DNA of 64,000 bases from Tetramitus jugosus (GCA_937625935.1 OW569362.1:62001-126000); one strand, 5' to 3'. Positions 19,696 to 30,057 are shown, counted from the stretch's first letter. The notes: generated by a model from the letters alone, not told the origin. Program-made: numbers and translations.

Positions 19696-20181
19696 GTAGT
19701 TGTAGTTCTTCCGAGATGTTCAATTTGTGCTAAAGTCAAAATTTCTGTGTTAAATTTGTTTTGAAGCTCAACGAAAATGAGTGAGCTAATTCTCATTTTT
19801 GAACATGACAAACACGTGCGCAATGCAAGATCGAAGTGCTCTTGGACAAATGATATCTCCGTCGTGTTTCTCCGTGTTACCTTCCAGCACAGGCGAGGTC
19901 AAGCGAGGTTTTCATGATCGTAAGCCAAATTAATGTCCACACTTCATGTGGCAGACTGCTGTCGCCACTGCCACATCCATGGAGGAGAAAGTTTGTGATG
20001 GTGGAATGTGATATTGAAAGAATGCGTCGAAGTAAGACCGTACGAGGCATCTTTTCTTATGAAAGATGACAACCAACCCCAAAAGATCCGTGTGTTCACA
20101 AAACTCGATGTTTGCTTCAACACACGTGACTTCGCTTCATTACACCTTTCCCATCTAACAACCAAAACAAAGTCATATAGA
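19696..20181. promoter_or_regulatory. Divergent intergenic region
   Basis: 486 bp between the MATE transporter (minus) and the secreted LamG-like gene (plus). It contains a 46-codon frame at about 19776-19916 and the in-frame upstream extension of the plus-strand gene, neither convincing. No RNA gene seen. It should contain both promoters. Confidence 0.4.
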
Positions 20182-22440
20182 ATGCTCTTCGACTCTTTCA
20201 AGTTTCCTCTCTTGTTTTGTGTTGCTGTTTTCTGTGTATTGATGACACAGAGCACGGCTCAGCAGGACTGCCTATCTATTCCAAATTATCGAAACAGTTC
20301 AGTCCCATTGAACTGCCCACCTGGAAGGGTCTTGCCTAGACTCAGCAACTTGGCCCTCTACTACACTGGAGAGAAGTTTTTAGTACCATCTGCCACCAGC
20401 AATTGTGTTAACTCCAATTTGATTGGAAAGATTGGAGGTGTTTGCCACAATGGAAATTCTTCCTCCAAAGTAACATTAGGATACGATTTTCTTCCACTTG
20501 TTGGAGAATCCATTACTGTTTCTATGTTTGTTTCTGTTCCACTACAATACCTGCCTGCTCCTGGAGACTCTCAGAAGCTCGTCAAATTCAAGTTGGAGGG
20601 AGGGATCAATGATCATTTGACTGTGGAACTGACCAGAAATGGCGATATCATTTTGATTCAAGCTATTTACCAAGCCATGAATCACTCTGTCGTTTTCAGT
20701 GCTCCCTATGCTCAAGTACAGGATCAATACTTCCGATCAAGATGGAATTCAATCGTGTTGGTTCGTTCGGCCGCAGCTCCACTAGGTGTTCGTATCTATG
20801 TTAATGGAGAGAGTAGAGATGTGTCCTTCACTCCAGATATCGGTAATATCATGACCAAGAGTAACATCCTAGATTTGTCTCTGGAAATCAATGACAAGTT
20901 CGCTCTGGTCGATGAGTTGGCTGTGTGGAACTCAGCTTTTAGTGAGACTGAGGGCAAAAGTTTGTCGACTCTCTATACTCAGTCCAGTGATATTTGCAGT
21001 TGGTCAGATCAGCAAGAATTCGGAGCTCCTAGCCCAAGTTACTCTGTTCATTATGCAAATGAGAAGATTGTTATTGACGTTACTTTGTCCAAGCATCTTT
21101 TCTCATCTGTGATGCACTCTATCGACACTTCTATGAATTCATCTGCATTGAGCCAATGTCAAAATCAAAACCTTCTCACTCCTTCAGCAGGGAAGCCATG
21201 GATCGTGTACTCACAATCGAGCTGCAGCGTCACATACAGACTTGAACAAAGTATGGCTGATATTTACAATCCTGCAGCAGTGAACAACAATTGGAAGATT
21301 CAAGTGGATGCTTCTGGAAAGAGTGTTACTCACAAATTATTCATTTCTATTGCTTACTCCATTTTCAATGGGGTCGAACAATGCTACCAAGTGGGATACA
21401 CAGCTACTGTTCAGTTCAATAGCTACCTGTCTGCCTTCTCGTCTTTGGATTTTAACACAATCGACAAAGAAGCTTCATTCGCAGTCACAAGCATCAGAGT
21501 GAACCAAAACAACGAGTTTGAAGTATCAGGTCTATTGAAGAGAGCGTTCAACGGTGCAACCTTTGAACAAATCAAGTTGACAAGGAAGGGTCAATTTGTA
21601 TCCCAGGATGTCGATTACAGTTCATCTCCATCATCCTGTTCCTTTGCAAATTCCAATGAATGTGCTGTTTCCTTTACAAGAAAGTGGGTCGAGTTGAACT
21701 ACGGAAGCACTATTTTGAGTGGTAATCACTCTCTGACATTCAACTCGAAGTTAGGAAATGATCAGAGCCGAAGTCTCAAGATTGACTTCCGACTGAGTTA
21801 CACTGTACCTCAGGATCCAACTATCATCAATGGAGATACCCTGGTATCTACGTTGACATTGAAATCCGATAGTAATTATCTAACCCCGAGAATATCAGCA
21901 TACAAGTCATCTGACACCGTGTATATGGTCAATGAGATTTCCCACAACCTCAATCTGCCATCAGGTTATCAGTTCAATTTCGAGAGTGGATATTTCTGTT
22001 GTGTAAACACTCCTTATTCACTTCCATCCTATACGAATGGAACTGGTGGTTGTAAGGACGCTGTGGTTGGCGTGAATGGTGTCGTAGAGAAAACGAGCTT
22101 AGTAAGGGGCTCGAATGTGCAAGTAACATTCTCCTCCAGTCCGAATGCTCACCGCATCGCCATGTCCTTGGCCCAGGTGATCACCACAAACACATTGCCA
22201 TTGAAAAACCCACTCACTTGTAGTGTGTTGATATTCTCAAAGATGAGTAATGGAAGAAGAATCTCGTCCATTCAATACACAACCACTGTGGAATCAGCTC
22301 AACTCTTTGAGATGAAGGACGAGCAAAATGTGGTGGGAAAGGACAGTGACATGCCCAGTACAGCTAACACTATCAATGGGCCAACACTCTGCATCTACAT
22401 GATCACAATTGTGACATTCTTGGTTTACGTCTTGGTATAA
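20182..22440 (+). CDS. Secreted or surface glycoprotein with LamG-like domain
   Basis: I placed the start at 20182 because MLFDSFKFPLLFCVAVFCVL followed by STAQQD is a classic signal peptide; the frame is open further upstream to 20008 but that sequence is not protein-like. The 752-residue product has many N-x-S/T sites. Residues about 95-280 resemble a LamG/concanavalin-type jelly roll (DFLPLVGESITVSMFV, then RSRWNSIVLVRS, VRIYVNGESRDV and ALVDELAVWNSAF). The remainder is beta-rich repeats of unknown family. It ends in a hydrophobic stretch (CIYMITIVTFLVYVLV) that could be a GPI signal or a membrane anchor. It converges with the gene at 22519. Confidence 0.78.
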   Translation: MLFDSFKFPLLFCVAVFCVLMTQSTAQQDCLSIPNYRNSSVPLNCPPGRVLPRLSNLALYYTGEKFLVPSATSNCVNSNLIGKIGGVCHNGNSSSKVTLGYDFLPLVGESITVSMFVSVPLQYLPAPGDSQKLVKFKLEGGINDHLTVELTRNGDIILIQAIYQAMNHSVVFSAPYAQVQDQYFRSRWNSIVLVRSAAAPLGVRIYVNGESRDVSFTPDIGNIMTKSNILDLSLEINDKFALVDELAVWNSAFSETEGKSLSTLYTQSSDICSWSDQQEFGAPSPSYSVHYANEKIVIDVTLSKHLFSSVMHSIDTSMNSSALSQCQNQNLLTPSAGKPWIVYSQSSCSVTYRLEQSMADIYNPAAVNNNWKIQVDASGKSVTHKLFISIAYSIFNGVEQCYQVGYTATVQFNSYLSAFSSLDFNTIDKEASFAVTSIRVNQNNEFEVSGLLKRAFNGATFEQIKLTRKGQFVSQDVDYSSSPSSCSFANSNECAVSFTRKWVELNYGSTILSGNHSLTFNSKLGNDQSRSLKIDFRLSYTVPQDPTIINGDTLVSTLTLKSDSNYLTPRISAYKSSDTVYMVNEISHNLNLPSGYQFNFESGYFCCVNTPYSLPSYTNGTGGCKDAVVGVNGVVEKTSLVRGSNVQVTFSSSPNAHRIAMSLAQVITTNTLPLKNPLTCSVLIFSKMSNGRRISSIQYTTTVESAQLFEMKDEQNVVGKDSDMPSTANTINGPTLCIYMITIVTFLVYVLV

Positions 22441-22518
22441 ACATTAATCTTTGCTTGTCACCCAACTCTTGGGCAATTACATCCTCTGTTCTCAAACAAG
22501 CTGTCTATTGTAAACTCT

Positions 22519-23706
22519 TTATTGGTCTCTTCTGGAGCTCTTCTTTGCCAAAATGATTAAAATCCGGACAAAAATGGCCACAAAGTCAATAAACAACTCC
22601 AGTGCCAGATTCACCGTATCCGTATATCCACTGTGCAACTTTTCAATAATCATCTGAGTATCAAACACTACAAATCCGATAAATACCAACAATCCACCAT
22701 ACAGGGACACAAATTGACTCATCATTGATGATCCACCCAACAGAACCATAATAAACAGAATGGACAGTGAAGAAGTGAGTGCCGAACCGAGATAGAGATG
22801 AGATCGACGTCTAGAAAACATGGCAAACCCAGTGAAACACACAAATATCATTGTTGTGGACAAGAGAGCAACAAGTGGCAACGAAGCATCAATATTCTCA
22901 CTAATTTGTTGAACGAGTGGAGAGACATGGAGACCATTGATGAACCCGAACGCATACAGTGCAAAATTCCTTGTTCCCAGAAATGATGACAGTTCAATCA
23001 CGCTTGTTTTACTACTACTACTACTATTACTACTATTACTATTGTTATTCATCAAATCATCATCATCATCATCATCAGAAACAGTCATATCACCATTGTT
23101 CATATAACTATTATTATTATTATTCGTCGTGCTTGTCCATTTCAAGTACATGACAAGTGCAATCATGGAAACAAGTAGTAACAAGGTAGGAAAACCTCCA
23201 CCACCACCACCATCACTACTGAAAAACACTGGACTCAACACCATGATATGAAACAAGTAACCAACCAGTGCACTGACAATGGTCAATGTCAAGTGCATGT
23301 ACACTTGAATGAGCTTGGATCGATATTGCCATTGAACAGTAGAGAAATTGGTTAATTTTTGCCATTGAATCGATTGAAAATGATTATTGCTGTATGGATC
23401 ATTGCTGTATGGATGAGAATGAGAAGAATGGTTATGTGATGATGATGATGATGAAGATGATGATGATGATTGATTAAAGTGATAGAATGAATGAGAGTTT
23501 TGGAGCCAATGAATCACTCCTCCATTGTTGTTATTGTTGATTGGCTCATTATCATCATCATCATCACTACCATATTCAATCATTATGGGTGTATGATGAT
23601 GGTCAGCAGTTGATGAGCTATTGTCATTTGTGGTGAAGGGTGAATTTTGGGTAATGGAGGGTAATAGAAGCTGTTGTTGTTGTTGCTGTTGTTGTTGGAG
23701 CATCAT
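22519..23706 (-). CDS. TMBIM6: Bax inhibitor-1 family protein (TMBIM6-like)
   Basis: The C-terminal 200 residues carry six or seven helices with BI-1 signatures: STTMIFVCFTGFAMFSRRRS, LYLGSALTSSLSILF, GFVVFDTQMIIEK and the final ELFIDFVAIFVRILIIL. BI-1 proteins sit in the ER membrane and affect Ca2+ leak and stress death. Residues about 1-115 are Gln-, Ser-, Asn- and Asp-rich, and a second Asn/Asp/Ser insertion splits the first helices, so the protein (395 aa) is much longer than the usual 240. Those insertions come from (CAN)n and (TCA)n microsatellite-like DNA. The start ATGATG at 23706-23701 is the first available. Confidence 0.92.
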   Translation of the reverse strand: MMLQQQQQQQQQLLLPSITQNSPFTTNDNSSSTADHHHTPIMIEYGSDDDDDNEPINNNNNGGVIHWLQNSHSFYHFNQSSSSSSSSSSSHNHSSHSHPYSNDPYSNNHFQSIQWQKLTNFSTVQWQYRSKLIQVYMHLTLTIVSALVGYLFHIMVLSPVFFSSDGGGGGGFPTLLLLVSMIALVMYLKWTSTTNNNNNSYMNNGDMTVSDDDDDDDLMNNNSNSSNSSSSSKTSVIELSSFLGTRNFALYAFGFINGLHVSPLVQQISENIDASLPLVALLSTTMIFVCFTGFAMFSRRRSHLYLGSALTSSLSILFIMVLLGGSSMMSQFVSLYGGLLVFIGFVVFDTQMIIEKLHSGYTDTVNLALELFIDFVAIFVRILIILAKKSSRRDQ

Positions 23707-23939
23707 TGCGTGTTGGTGTGGATTTTATTCGGGGTGGCAAGGTTTTTGTGTTGGATTTTTGAAGTAAAACCATTCACCCTTGAACGCGTGTTTTTATGTG
23801 AGCGAGTTGGGCTGGTGCGAGGTGGTTTTTTCTGGGTTCGCTTCGCATGTGAAGTTCCGTTTTCCCGCCTGGATTTCGGTAGATTATCGGCAAGATACAG
23901 GACGACCGGTCAGCTCTCAACATCAATATGATGCGAGTG

Positions 23940-24268
23940 CACGTTTTGAAACTTGAATCAACATTTCGTCTCTCCAATTGCTCAAATTGCCAAATGTTTT
24001 GGTTGCAACTGCAGTCGTACATCAGAATGCAAGCATCAGCTCCTCTATGGAAGGCAATATTCAAGCCCTGGAAAAGGTCTTGACCTGCGAAGGACTACCG
24101 CGAAGAAAACAAAAAAATGTTTGTCAGATGTGGCTGCGAGGTCACGAGAGAATTTCCTTTGTCAAGAAATCATGACCGATCGTGGCCTTGTAGTTCTTGT
24201 TGGTACTGGTTGATCACTTGCGTTTTGCCAACTTTTTCGTCACCAACGACAACAACCTTCAGCAACAT
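23940..24268 (-). pseudogene. Degenerate Rab7-like GTPase
   Basis: From an ATG at 24268 the minus strand reads MLLKVVVVGDEKVGKTQVI, a Rab N-terminus with the P-loop (GDxxVGKT). The sequence then loses a few codons and shifts frame into YKATIGHDFLTKE (switch I of Rab7), stops, shifts again to GQDLFQGLNIAFHRGAD (switch II and the YRGAD helix) and again to NWRDEMLIQ. Nothing after about Rab residue 110 is present. At least three frameshifts and several stops make it clearly non-coding. It lies between the BI-1 and AMMECR1 genes. Confidence 0.85.
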
Positions 24269-24453
24269 TCTTATTGTCGGAGCGAGATGAACTCTTTCAT
24301 CTTTGCTTTACTCCGGCTAAATTGAAGCTGGTTTTTTTGTTTGGCCGACAGCTGTTTTCGCGCAACACACATAGCCCGCAAAAACATCAGATACTATTGT
24401 TTGTTGTTATCGCTTTCCTTATCATCCTCAAAGACACAGATTCATCAAAGACA

Positions 24454-25278
24454 ATGAACAAGAATTCTTCTCGAGTCAACAATGAACTCGGCATGGTTAC
24501 AGCCACTCCAGAAATGTGCGCCATTTGCTTCGATTCTGTTGTTCTTTATTTGAACCCGAGACGACAGCACCAACAACAACCAAAGAAGAACAAGAACAAG
24601 AATCGCTACAATCCTCAGAGCGATGAAGAAGAAGACGTTATTGACTCAAGGAATGTAATTGTTTCTTCTTCTACTTCTGCTCTTCCATTGTCTGTTCTGG
24701 ATGACCCGAACGCACTCTCCAGAGCTCCCTATGACAAGTGTTTTCCACTGTTTGTGACTTGGAACAAGTGGTCTCACAGCAGTGAAGAGTATCATTTGCG
24801 TGGATGCATTGGCACTTTTTCTCAGAGTGTTCCTCTGTGTGAATCATTGCCAGATTATGCAAAGACGAGTGCTTTTGAAGACAGTCGATTCTCACCCATT
24901 ACTGGATCTGAACTGGCTCACTTAAAGTGTAGTGTATCATTGTTGATTGATTTTGAAGAGGCAAACGATGTGTTTGATTGGACTATTGGTGTTCATGGAA
25001 TCCGTATTTCTTTCCCCAGTGATCCTAGTGCTTCTCAGTATAGCAGAACTCTGGGAGGAACCTATCTGCCAGATGTTTGTGTCGAGCAGGAGTGGACCAA
25101 GGAGGAATGCTTGCATTCACTGTACAGAAAGGCCGGATTTAGGGGCACGGTGACGAAGTCTTTGATGAGGAAGACAAAGTTAGTTCGATACAAGAGTTCA
25201 AAGTGTCATATGACCTATGAGGAATATCAGAAGCTGATTCAGAACAAGGTGGAGCATACTGGCTCTGGTGAAGAATAG
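24454..25278 (+). CDS. AMMECR1: AMMECR1-domain protein
   Basis: 274 aa from the ATG at 24454 (GACAATGAACAAG); the frame is open to 24274 but the extra 60 residues are not protein-like. The AMMECR1 domain is complete: MCAICFDSVVLYL, FPLFVTWNKW, the invariant LRGCIGTF (here HLRGCIGTFSQ), SAFEDSRFSPIT, CSVSLLIDFE, GVHGIRISF, TYLPDV and YKSSKCHMTYEEY. A Gln/Lys/Asn-rich loop (about 35-60) is an insertion relative to animals. The domain is widespread in archaea and eukaryotes; its biochemical role is unsettled. AATAAA about 20 bp past the stop may serve as poly(A) signal. Confidence 0.94.
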   Translation: MNKNSSRVNNELGMVTATPEMCAICFDSVVLYLNPRRQHQQQPKKNKNKNRYNPQSDEEEDVIDSRNVIVSSSTSALPLSVLDDPNALSRAPYDKCFPLFVTWNKWSHSSEEYHLRGCIGTFSQSVPLCESLPDYAKTSAFEDSRFSPITGSELAHLKCSVSLLIDFEEANDVFDWTIGVHGIRISFPSDPSASQYSRTLGGTYLPDVCVEQEWTKEECLHSLYRKAGFRGTVTKSLMRKTKLVRYKSSKCHMTYEEYQKLIQNKVEHTGSGEE

Positions 25279-25297
25279 TCTCCATGATTAATATGTT

Positions 25298-25744
25298 TCA
25301 ATAAAGTGCTACTTTACATTCCTTTTTCTTATCAGAGTTCTTCTTCATCAGATACTGTTCGAGCTTGTTCAATTGTTTCTCGGTTTGAACTAATTGATCC
25401 ATTGCTTGCTTTCTTTTAGTTTGAACCAAGTTCAATTTATTCTCCAATCTCTCCACTCGGTCGAGGTATTGTGTTCCTGATGAATCGGTCATATAAGATG
25501 AATGACATACGGAGCCAGAGTCGGAAACTTGACGACTCGAAGAGTGACTTCGGTTGCTTTTGATTGTTCGGGAAACAGACCGAGATGTAGAAACTTCTGT
25601 TGGCTCAACCTTGAGCATATTCAGGTTCTCACCCGGGACAGCACACCGAGTAGGACCAGCAGAGTAATAGAACTCCAAGTCTTTCAACTTTCTAGCATAA
25701 TTATTCTTCCAAATCTTATTGTCCATGTTGAAGACAGACATCAT
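25298..25744 (-). CDS. Small coiled-coil protein of unknown function
   Basis: 148 residues from ATGATG at 25744/25741. The N-terminal part is short and aromatic (NKIWKNNYARKLKDLEFYY), the middle is a Ser/Arg/Thr-rich linker, and residues about 93-140 form a heptad-like coiled coil (RVERLENKLNLVQTKRKQAM). The tail is basic. It converges with AMMECR1, with only 19 bp between stops, and is divergent from the TPR locus. A GGCGCC in an A-rich setting (25801-25806) lies between the divergent starts. No family recognised. Confidence 0.6.
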   Translation of the reverse strand: MMSVFNMDNKIWKNNYARKLKDLEFYYSAGPTRCAVPGENLNMLKVEPTEVSTSRSVSRTIKSNRSHSSSRQVSDSGSVCHSSYMTDSSGTQYLDRVERLENKLNLVQTKRKQAMDQLVQTEKQLNKLEQYLMKKNSDKKKECKVALY

Positions 25745-25868
25745 CTATGAGAGTACGTTTTTTCTGCCTGTAAAGTTGCCAGATTGTAACTGTTTCAAAA
25801 GGCGCCAAAATCGGAAAGCAGACAGCTGAAAAAAGTCGAACCCAACACCTGTGACACCTGTGACAATC

Positions 25869-27258
25869 ATGGCGACCACACCATTTACCATCCAATACCG
25901 CTCTTTTCAGCCCAAGAGTCCCGAAAGATTGGATCATTGTCATCCCAGAGTACCACGAGACGATGCTTTCTGCACTGCTAGAGCTAGAAGCAAGTGAGCA
26001 AGCTTATGCACTCAAAGAGCTGCAAAAGGCAATTAATATCGCACCAAACAAGGCAATTGCTTACTTGTTGAGAGGTGAGATTCTTAATGAGGTTGACAAG
26101 GATAGAGCACTTGCAGATTTTGAGAGAGCGAGTGCCAATGTGGATCAGTACCCGGACGAACAAGACTTTCGCTTGTGTATGCTCGAGAGTGAATCAAAGA
26201 AGCAAGTATGTCTACGGCAATGGAAATTGCTGTGCGAGGCATTGATGCAGGATGCACGTATGAATCGCTCTGAGGCCATAAGCTTAATGAAACAAGCAAT
26301 TTCTCTCTACAAGAAACCAATGAAAGAAGATCGAATGGATGAGACGAGAGTAGTGATGAGTACGATAGCGAAGAAGAATCGAACAGTGAAGAAGATGATG
26401 ATAAAACCAAGAAGCAAAAAGCGATAGATTTCAATTGTGAAATTGAACGAATCGATTGAGAGGAAGACAATTTTCTGATGTCGACAATTTACTCTTTTCT
26501 GAGCGAGTCTGAGTCGCATTTGGATGATGATGCATTCTGTGGCCTACGGTCCCTTGTATTCTCTATTGTCGAAATTGTCCTATTTATCTCATTATATGTT
26601 GTGTACTGAAGAAATTGCATGTGATCAACCCGAGCAATTCTTTGCTGATGCAAGAGGTATTGATGAATACCATTGCGCTCAGGGAGGTTTGTTTATCTCT
26701 ATGGATCTGATAGAGATGGGAAGGAAGGAAGAAGGCATAAAACTATTCGAACATCTGCTTTCACTGCACAAGTTTAATTATTTTATGTGGATGACTTTGG
26801 GACAGTGCCACACGATGAGTCAACAAAATGAAGAAGCTGAAAGAGCCTTCAGTAGATCCATTGAATTAGCCTTTGATGTTGACCCTGAAGCGTACTGGTC
26901 TATTCTAAATATCTATCGAGATGATGCCGGATATGACCAAAAAACTGAGGAACTGAATAACTTAGCCCAACAAAAGGCCATAACTGATCGTCCCCTGCAG
27001 GTACTGAATGGAATCTTCTGTATGCTCAGGCATTACAGAGACCTGTTTAATGAACCGAATAAGGATTCACCTGAATGGGAAGAACGATGGATGCAAGCTG
27101 ACTATGATATCCAGACTCTGAATTATATTCCATATATTTCGATTGAAGACCGTTGTTTTCCACCAGAAACCCGATTTGCCTCCTCTCTCAAACGCAATCT
27201 CAAACACTTGAATCGTTGTGCTGCATTCTCTGACTGTTCAATCCACTGTGAAGAGTGA
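25869..27258 (+). pseudogene. TPR-repeat protein locus with broken reading frame
   Basis: Protein-like sequence continues through this stretch but changes frame several times. Pieces are MATTPFTIQYRSFQPKSPER from 25869; WIIVIPEYHETMLSALLEL through TPR-like helices (NKAIAYLLRGEILNEVDKDR) in the frame of 25963-26427; an acidic block (SSDEYDSEEESNSEEDDD) at about 26346-26459 in another frame; MSTIYSFLSESESHLDDD at 26478; and a TPR-rich C-terminal part (FNYFMWMTLGQCHTMSQQ) in the frame 26524-27258. None of the breaks has a good GTAAGT/GTATGT donor that restores phase. Either this is a recent pseudogene, or a real gene with atypical introns or sequence errors. Confidence 0.55.
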
Positions 27259-27873
27259 ATCTCAACTACAAGTTGTAACTGCAAACCCAGATCCAAAGAA
27301 AACCACCCACAGCCGGACACTGAGCGCTCAGATTTTGTCCTGGGTCTTGCATGATCTAAAATAAAAATTTCTGACAAAAAATCGGAAGAAAGCCACACCA
27401 GACCACAGCGAAGCAACACTCAACTGCTGTTGCTAAGAGACATTGCATCGAAAAGTACAGAACATTGCGGTACGATATAGTCTGAAAAGAATTTCATCTT
27501 TTGCGGTATGTTAACACCATAATCGCTGCCCTTGGGCAGTACTCTCCAACCAAAATTTTTTTGAAGTTGGAGGTTGTGCATATTAATCACACAAGACAAT
27601 GATTGGCTGGACTGCCCTGCTGGGGTCATGGCTCAGTCGGTATTTGTGTCGTTGTACATGATGAGAAGAACTTAATGCACACACCATCAGATTCTTCTCA
27701 TCAACCTCCAGCGATTCCCCACCTTCAACAACAACTAACACACCACTTGCCACAGGCATCTGAATCTGACAACAAACTTGCTTGTTCGCATCAAAAAATA
27801 GAGAAGACACAGAAAAAAGAAACACCCAACCTCACAAAAACTCTTGTTTTATTCATTGAACCTAGAGAATACA
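27259..27873. other. Intergenic region without recognised genes
   Basis: 615 bp between the TPR locus and the next plus-strand gene. Short frames occur on both strands. A small hairpin (CTGCCC-TTG-GGGCAG type) lies near 27527-27541, and CTCCAAC pairs with GTTGGAG around 27542-27570. A tRNA-like D-arm sequence at about 27623-27645 lacks the rest of a cloverleaf. Nothing here is strong enough to call. Confidence 0.4.
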
Positions 27874-29442
27874 ATGACTGACAACCATAACCCCAACAAC
27901 AACAACGACGCTTATCCGTCGCTGTCCTTATTGACGACCACATCGTCCATCCAAAGTCCACTACAGCCAATCTCACCTGCAAGAACAGCCAACTTCCAAG
28001 AAGAGGAAGAAGATGAAACAATGAGATATCATGACAGTGGTTCTTCCAAGGAAAGTACATCTAATCCAGTTGTATCTTCATCATCATCATTGATGTACCC
28101 TCACCATCGTGATGATGATTCATCCATCCTAGCATCATCATCATCACTATCGTTAATTGGATCTCATGACGGTGATGAAGGTATGGAAGGTCACAAGACA
28201 TCAACAGGTTCCTCCACTTCAGCAATCAGTGCAGCTGAAGCTCTCGTGTGTTTGCCGCAACAAGAGCTACAAGAGTCGCAAGATGCGATACAAAAAACGG
28301 CGCCACTCAAATCAACCACTTTACAAAAGCGAAAGAGAGAAAAGAGCGCCAATGCAACTCTTTTCCATTCGTCCAAGAGAAAACGCAAGACTACTGGCTA
28401 TGGTTCTCCACAAGATACAGAGCTTGATTTTGAGACAAGTAATGTTGAGTTACCAGACACAAGTGTCTATGCTCCTATGGACGATGTGAGTCCTTCCAAC
28501 ACGGTCAAAGCTGAAAAGTCCACGAGTTCAACATCTGGTAAGCAAAAATCAACTCAGAGCTATTCACAGAGACTAAAGGGTTTTTATTGCGTGTGTTGCA
28601 ACAAGTATGAAACCAATGGAAGAGTGTATACTTTCAAGAGCTTTTCCGATGTTTATCATGTGTTGTTTCCTGATTTCAAGGGTGAGGATGGAGACGTGTG
28701 TCGTAACTGCTACAATCTGGGTTACAAGTTACGAACATGGAGAAAATCTCATCCAAAGGAGGATCCTCTAGTGTTTATTGAGTCATTGTCAGTGTCTAGA
28801 CAAGTCAATCCACCATCTACTAAGCTCCAATCCGTTGCAACAGAAAAAGCTCCCAGTGAAGAATCAATCTTGGATGCTTCATCTCCTAGTGCGGCAGTTG
28901 GTCATATGAAGACTCGCAGCACTAGCAGCTCTTCCCTATTGGATGAAGCATCGAGTCATGAGGCTCCACAACCTACTCTCACTCAGAATGGCAAGAATAG
29001 CAATCTCCCGTTAACAAGCAGAAGAAAGAAGGGCAGCCAATATGCGCGTCTAAACGTGACCAGTGAGGCTGAACAAAGCTCACTACTGGAAAAGTTGTCT
29101 GATGATCTAATCGAAGTGTTCCTAGATATTAGATCAAAGGGAGAAGACAATGACTACTCTCGAATGAAGATTATTAGAGAGTTTGTTCCATCTAAGTCAA
29201 CACGTCATCAACTCGTGGATGCCGTAGAAAGAAATTTGAGTTTGATTTCACAGAGAAGAATCGAAGGGGAATCGAACAGTGGTATGGCCTTCTCGATTGA
29301 CGATATTAAGCTCGCTGAGCGAGACTCCAATGCCGTTGATTTGGAGATTGATCTAATCACAGAAGAATGCTTCAAGGATCATCCAATTAGACCAAAGTCT
29401 CGGTTTATTGCATACACCCGACAAATACAATTACAAAAGTGA
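27874..29442 (+). CDS. Protein with one four-cysteine (C-x2-C ... C-x2-C-Y) module
   Basis: 522 aa from the ATG at 27874 (ATACAATGACTG). The first 230 residues are Ser/Asn/Glu-rich and disordered, with a basic nuclear-localisation-like patch (SSKRKRKTTG). Residues 239-280 hold C239-x2-C242, a middle with FSDVYHVLFPDFKG, then C276-x2-C279-Y280. The same module occurs twice in the gene at 48622. It looks like a zinc-binding fold with the layout of animal ZAD domains, but I cannot equate it with a named family. The C-terminal 120 residues are helical (LEKLSDDLIEVFLDIRSK). A nuclear role is inferred. Confidence 0.78.
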   Translation: MTDNHNPNNNNDAYPSLSLLTTTSSIQSPLQPISPARTANFQEEEEDETMRYHDSGSSKESTSNPVVSSSSSLMYPHHRDDDSSILASSSSLSLIGSHDGDEGMEGHKTSTGSSTSAISAAEALVCLPQQELQESQDAIQKTAPLKSTTLQKRKREKSANATLFHSSKRKRKTTGYGSPQDTELDFETSNVELPDTSVYAPMDDVSPSNTVKAEKSTSSTSGKQKSTQSYSQRLKGFYCVCCNKYETNGRVYTFKSFSDVYHVLFPDFKGEDGDVCRNCYNLGYKLRTWRKSHPKEDPLVFIESLSVSRQVNPPSTKLQSVATEKAPSEESILDASSPSAAVGHMKTRSTSSSSLLDEASSHEAPQPTLTQNGKNSNLPLTSRRKKGSQYARLNVTSEAEQSSLLEKLSDDLIEVFLDIRSKGEDNDYSRMKIIREFVPSKSTRHQLVDAVERNLSLISQRRIEGESNSGMAFSIDDIKLAERDSNAVDLEIDLITEECFKDHPIRPKSRFIAYTRQIQLQK

Positions 29443-29473
29443 TGGATTGCATGAATACACGTAACACTTATTT

Positions 29474-30057
29474 CTACTTGTACTGCCAATCAGGTCTTCC
29501 TTTTCTATAACTGTCATCTTCCCTCCTCTTCTCTTTTCCAATGTCCATATATGCCTGTTCGAAGAAACTGGCGCCACCAACAGTCGCAGCTGCAGATGGG
29601 TCTCTCGTGGTTTTATCTGCTAGTTTGGCACCAAATGTTGGACCCTTGTAGCCTTCGATTTTCTGCGCAACTCTTCCCAATGACTCAAGGCCAACACATA
29701 CTTGTGGTAGATTCTTCGCTTCATATAGATCATTCGTTTCAAAGCTGTCAGCATCCGGTACACCCAATTGCCTAATGCCCTTGAGGAACGCTAAAATGTT
29801 TTCTCTGTGATTGAAGGGCATATTCATCTTTTGAGGTTGCAATTTCACATTGGGCTGTATCTTGTTGGCAAGCTTGATGAGAATTTTGCCATCTCTTAGA
29901 GTTGCTGCTATATCATCCTTATTTTGAATCCTTTGATGTCGTTAATTCTAATAGTGCTTAAATGAAACCTCGATTCAAATACTTACTGTTCTTCAATCAC
30001 TGATTCAATCCAGTTCATGAGCTCAGTCACTCGTTGTTGATCCAATTTCTTAGACAT
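29474..30057 (-). CDS. Calponin-homology (transgelin/calponin-like) protein, two exons
   Basis: Exon 1 (30057-29987) encodes MSKKLDQQRVTELMNWIESV and exon 2 (29930-29474) the rest; the 56-nt intron has a GTAAGT donor, an AAAG acceptor and matching phase, giving 175 aa. A single CH domain spans about residues 8-115: WIESV, LRDGKILIKLANKI, FNHRENILAFLKG and DLYEAKNLPQVCVGLESLG. This is the type-3 CH domain of transgelin and calponin, which binds or bundles actin. The C-terminal tail (GPTFGAKLADK) resembles the short calponin-type actin-binding repeat in part. Exon 2 alone would lack the first CH helix, supporting the spliced model. Confidence 0.88.

Noticed and set aside
20008-20181. N-terminal extension of the LamG-like protein
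   Set aside because: It would bury the signal peptide at residue 59 and has no protein-like composition.
23400-23700. Trinucleotide microsatellites (TCA/CAA/ATG runs) here and in many genes
   Set aside because: They encode in-frame Ser/Gln/Asn/His/Asp tracts within coding regions, common in this type of genome; not reported as separate repeats.
27620-27660. tRNA-like sequence (GGGGTCATGGCTCAGTCGGT)
   Set aside because: Only a 5' half resembling an acceptor and D arm is present; there is no anticodon stem or TTCGA arm downstream.
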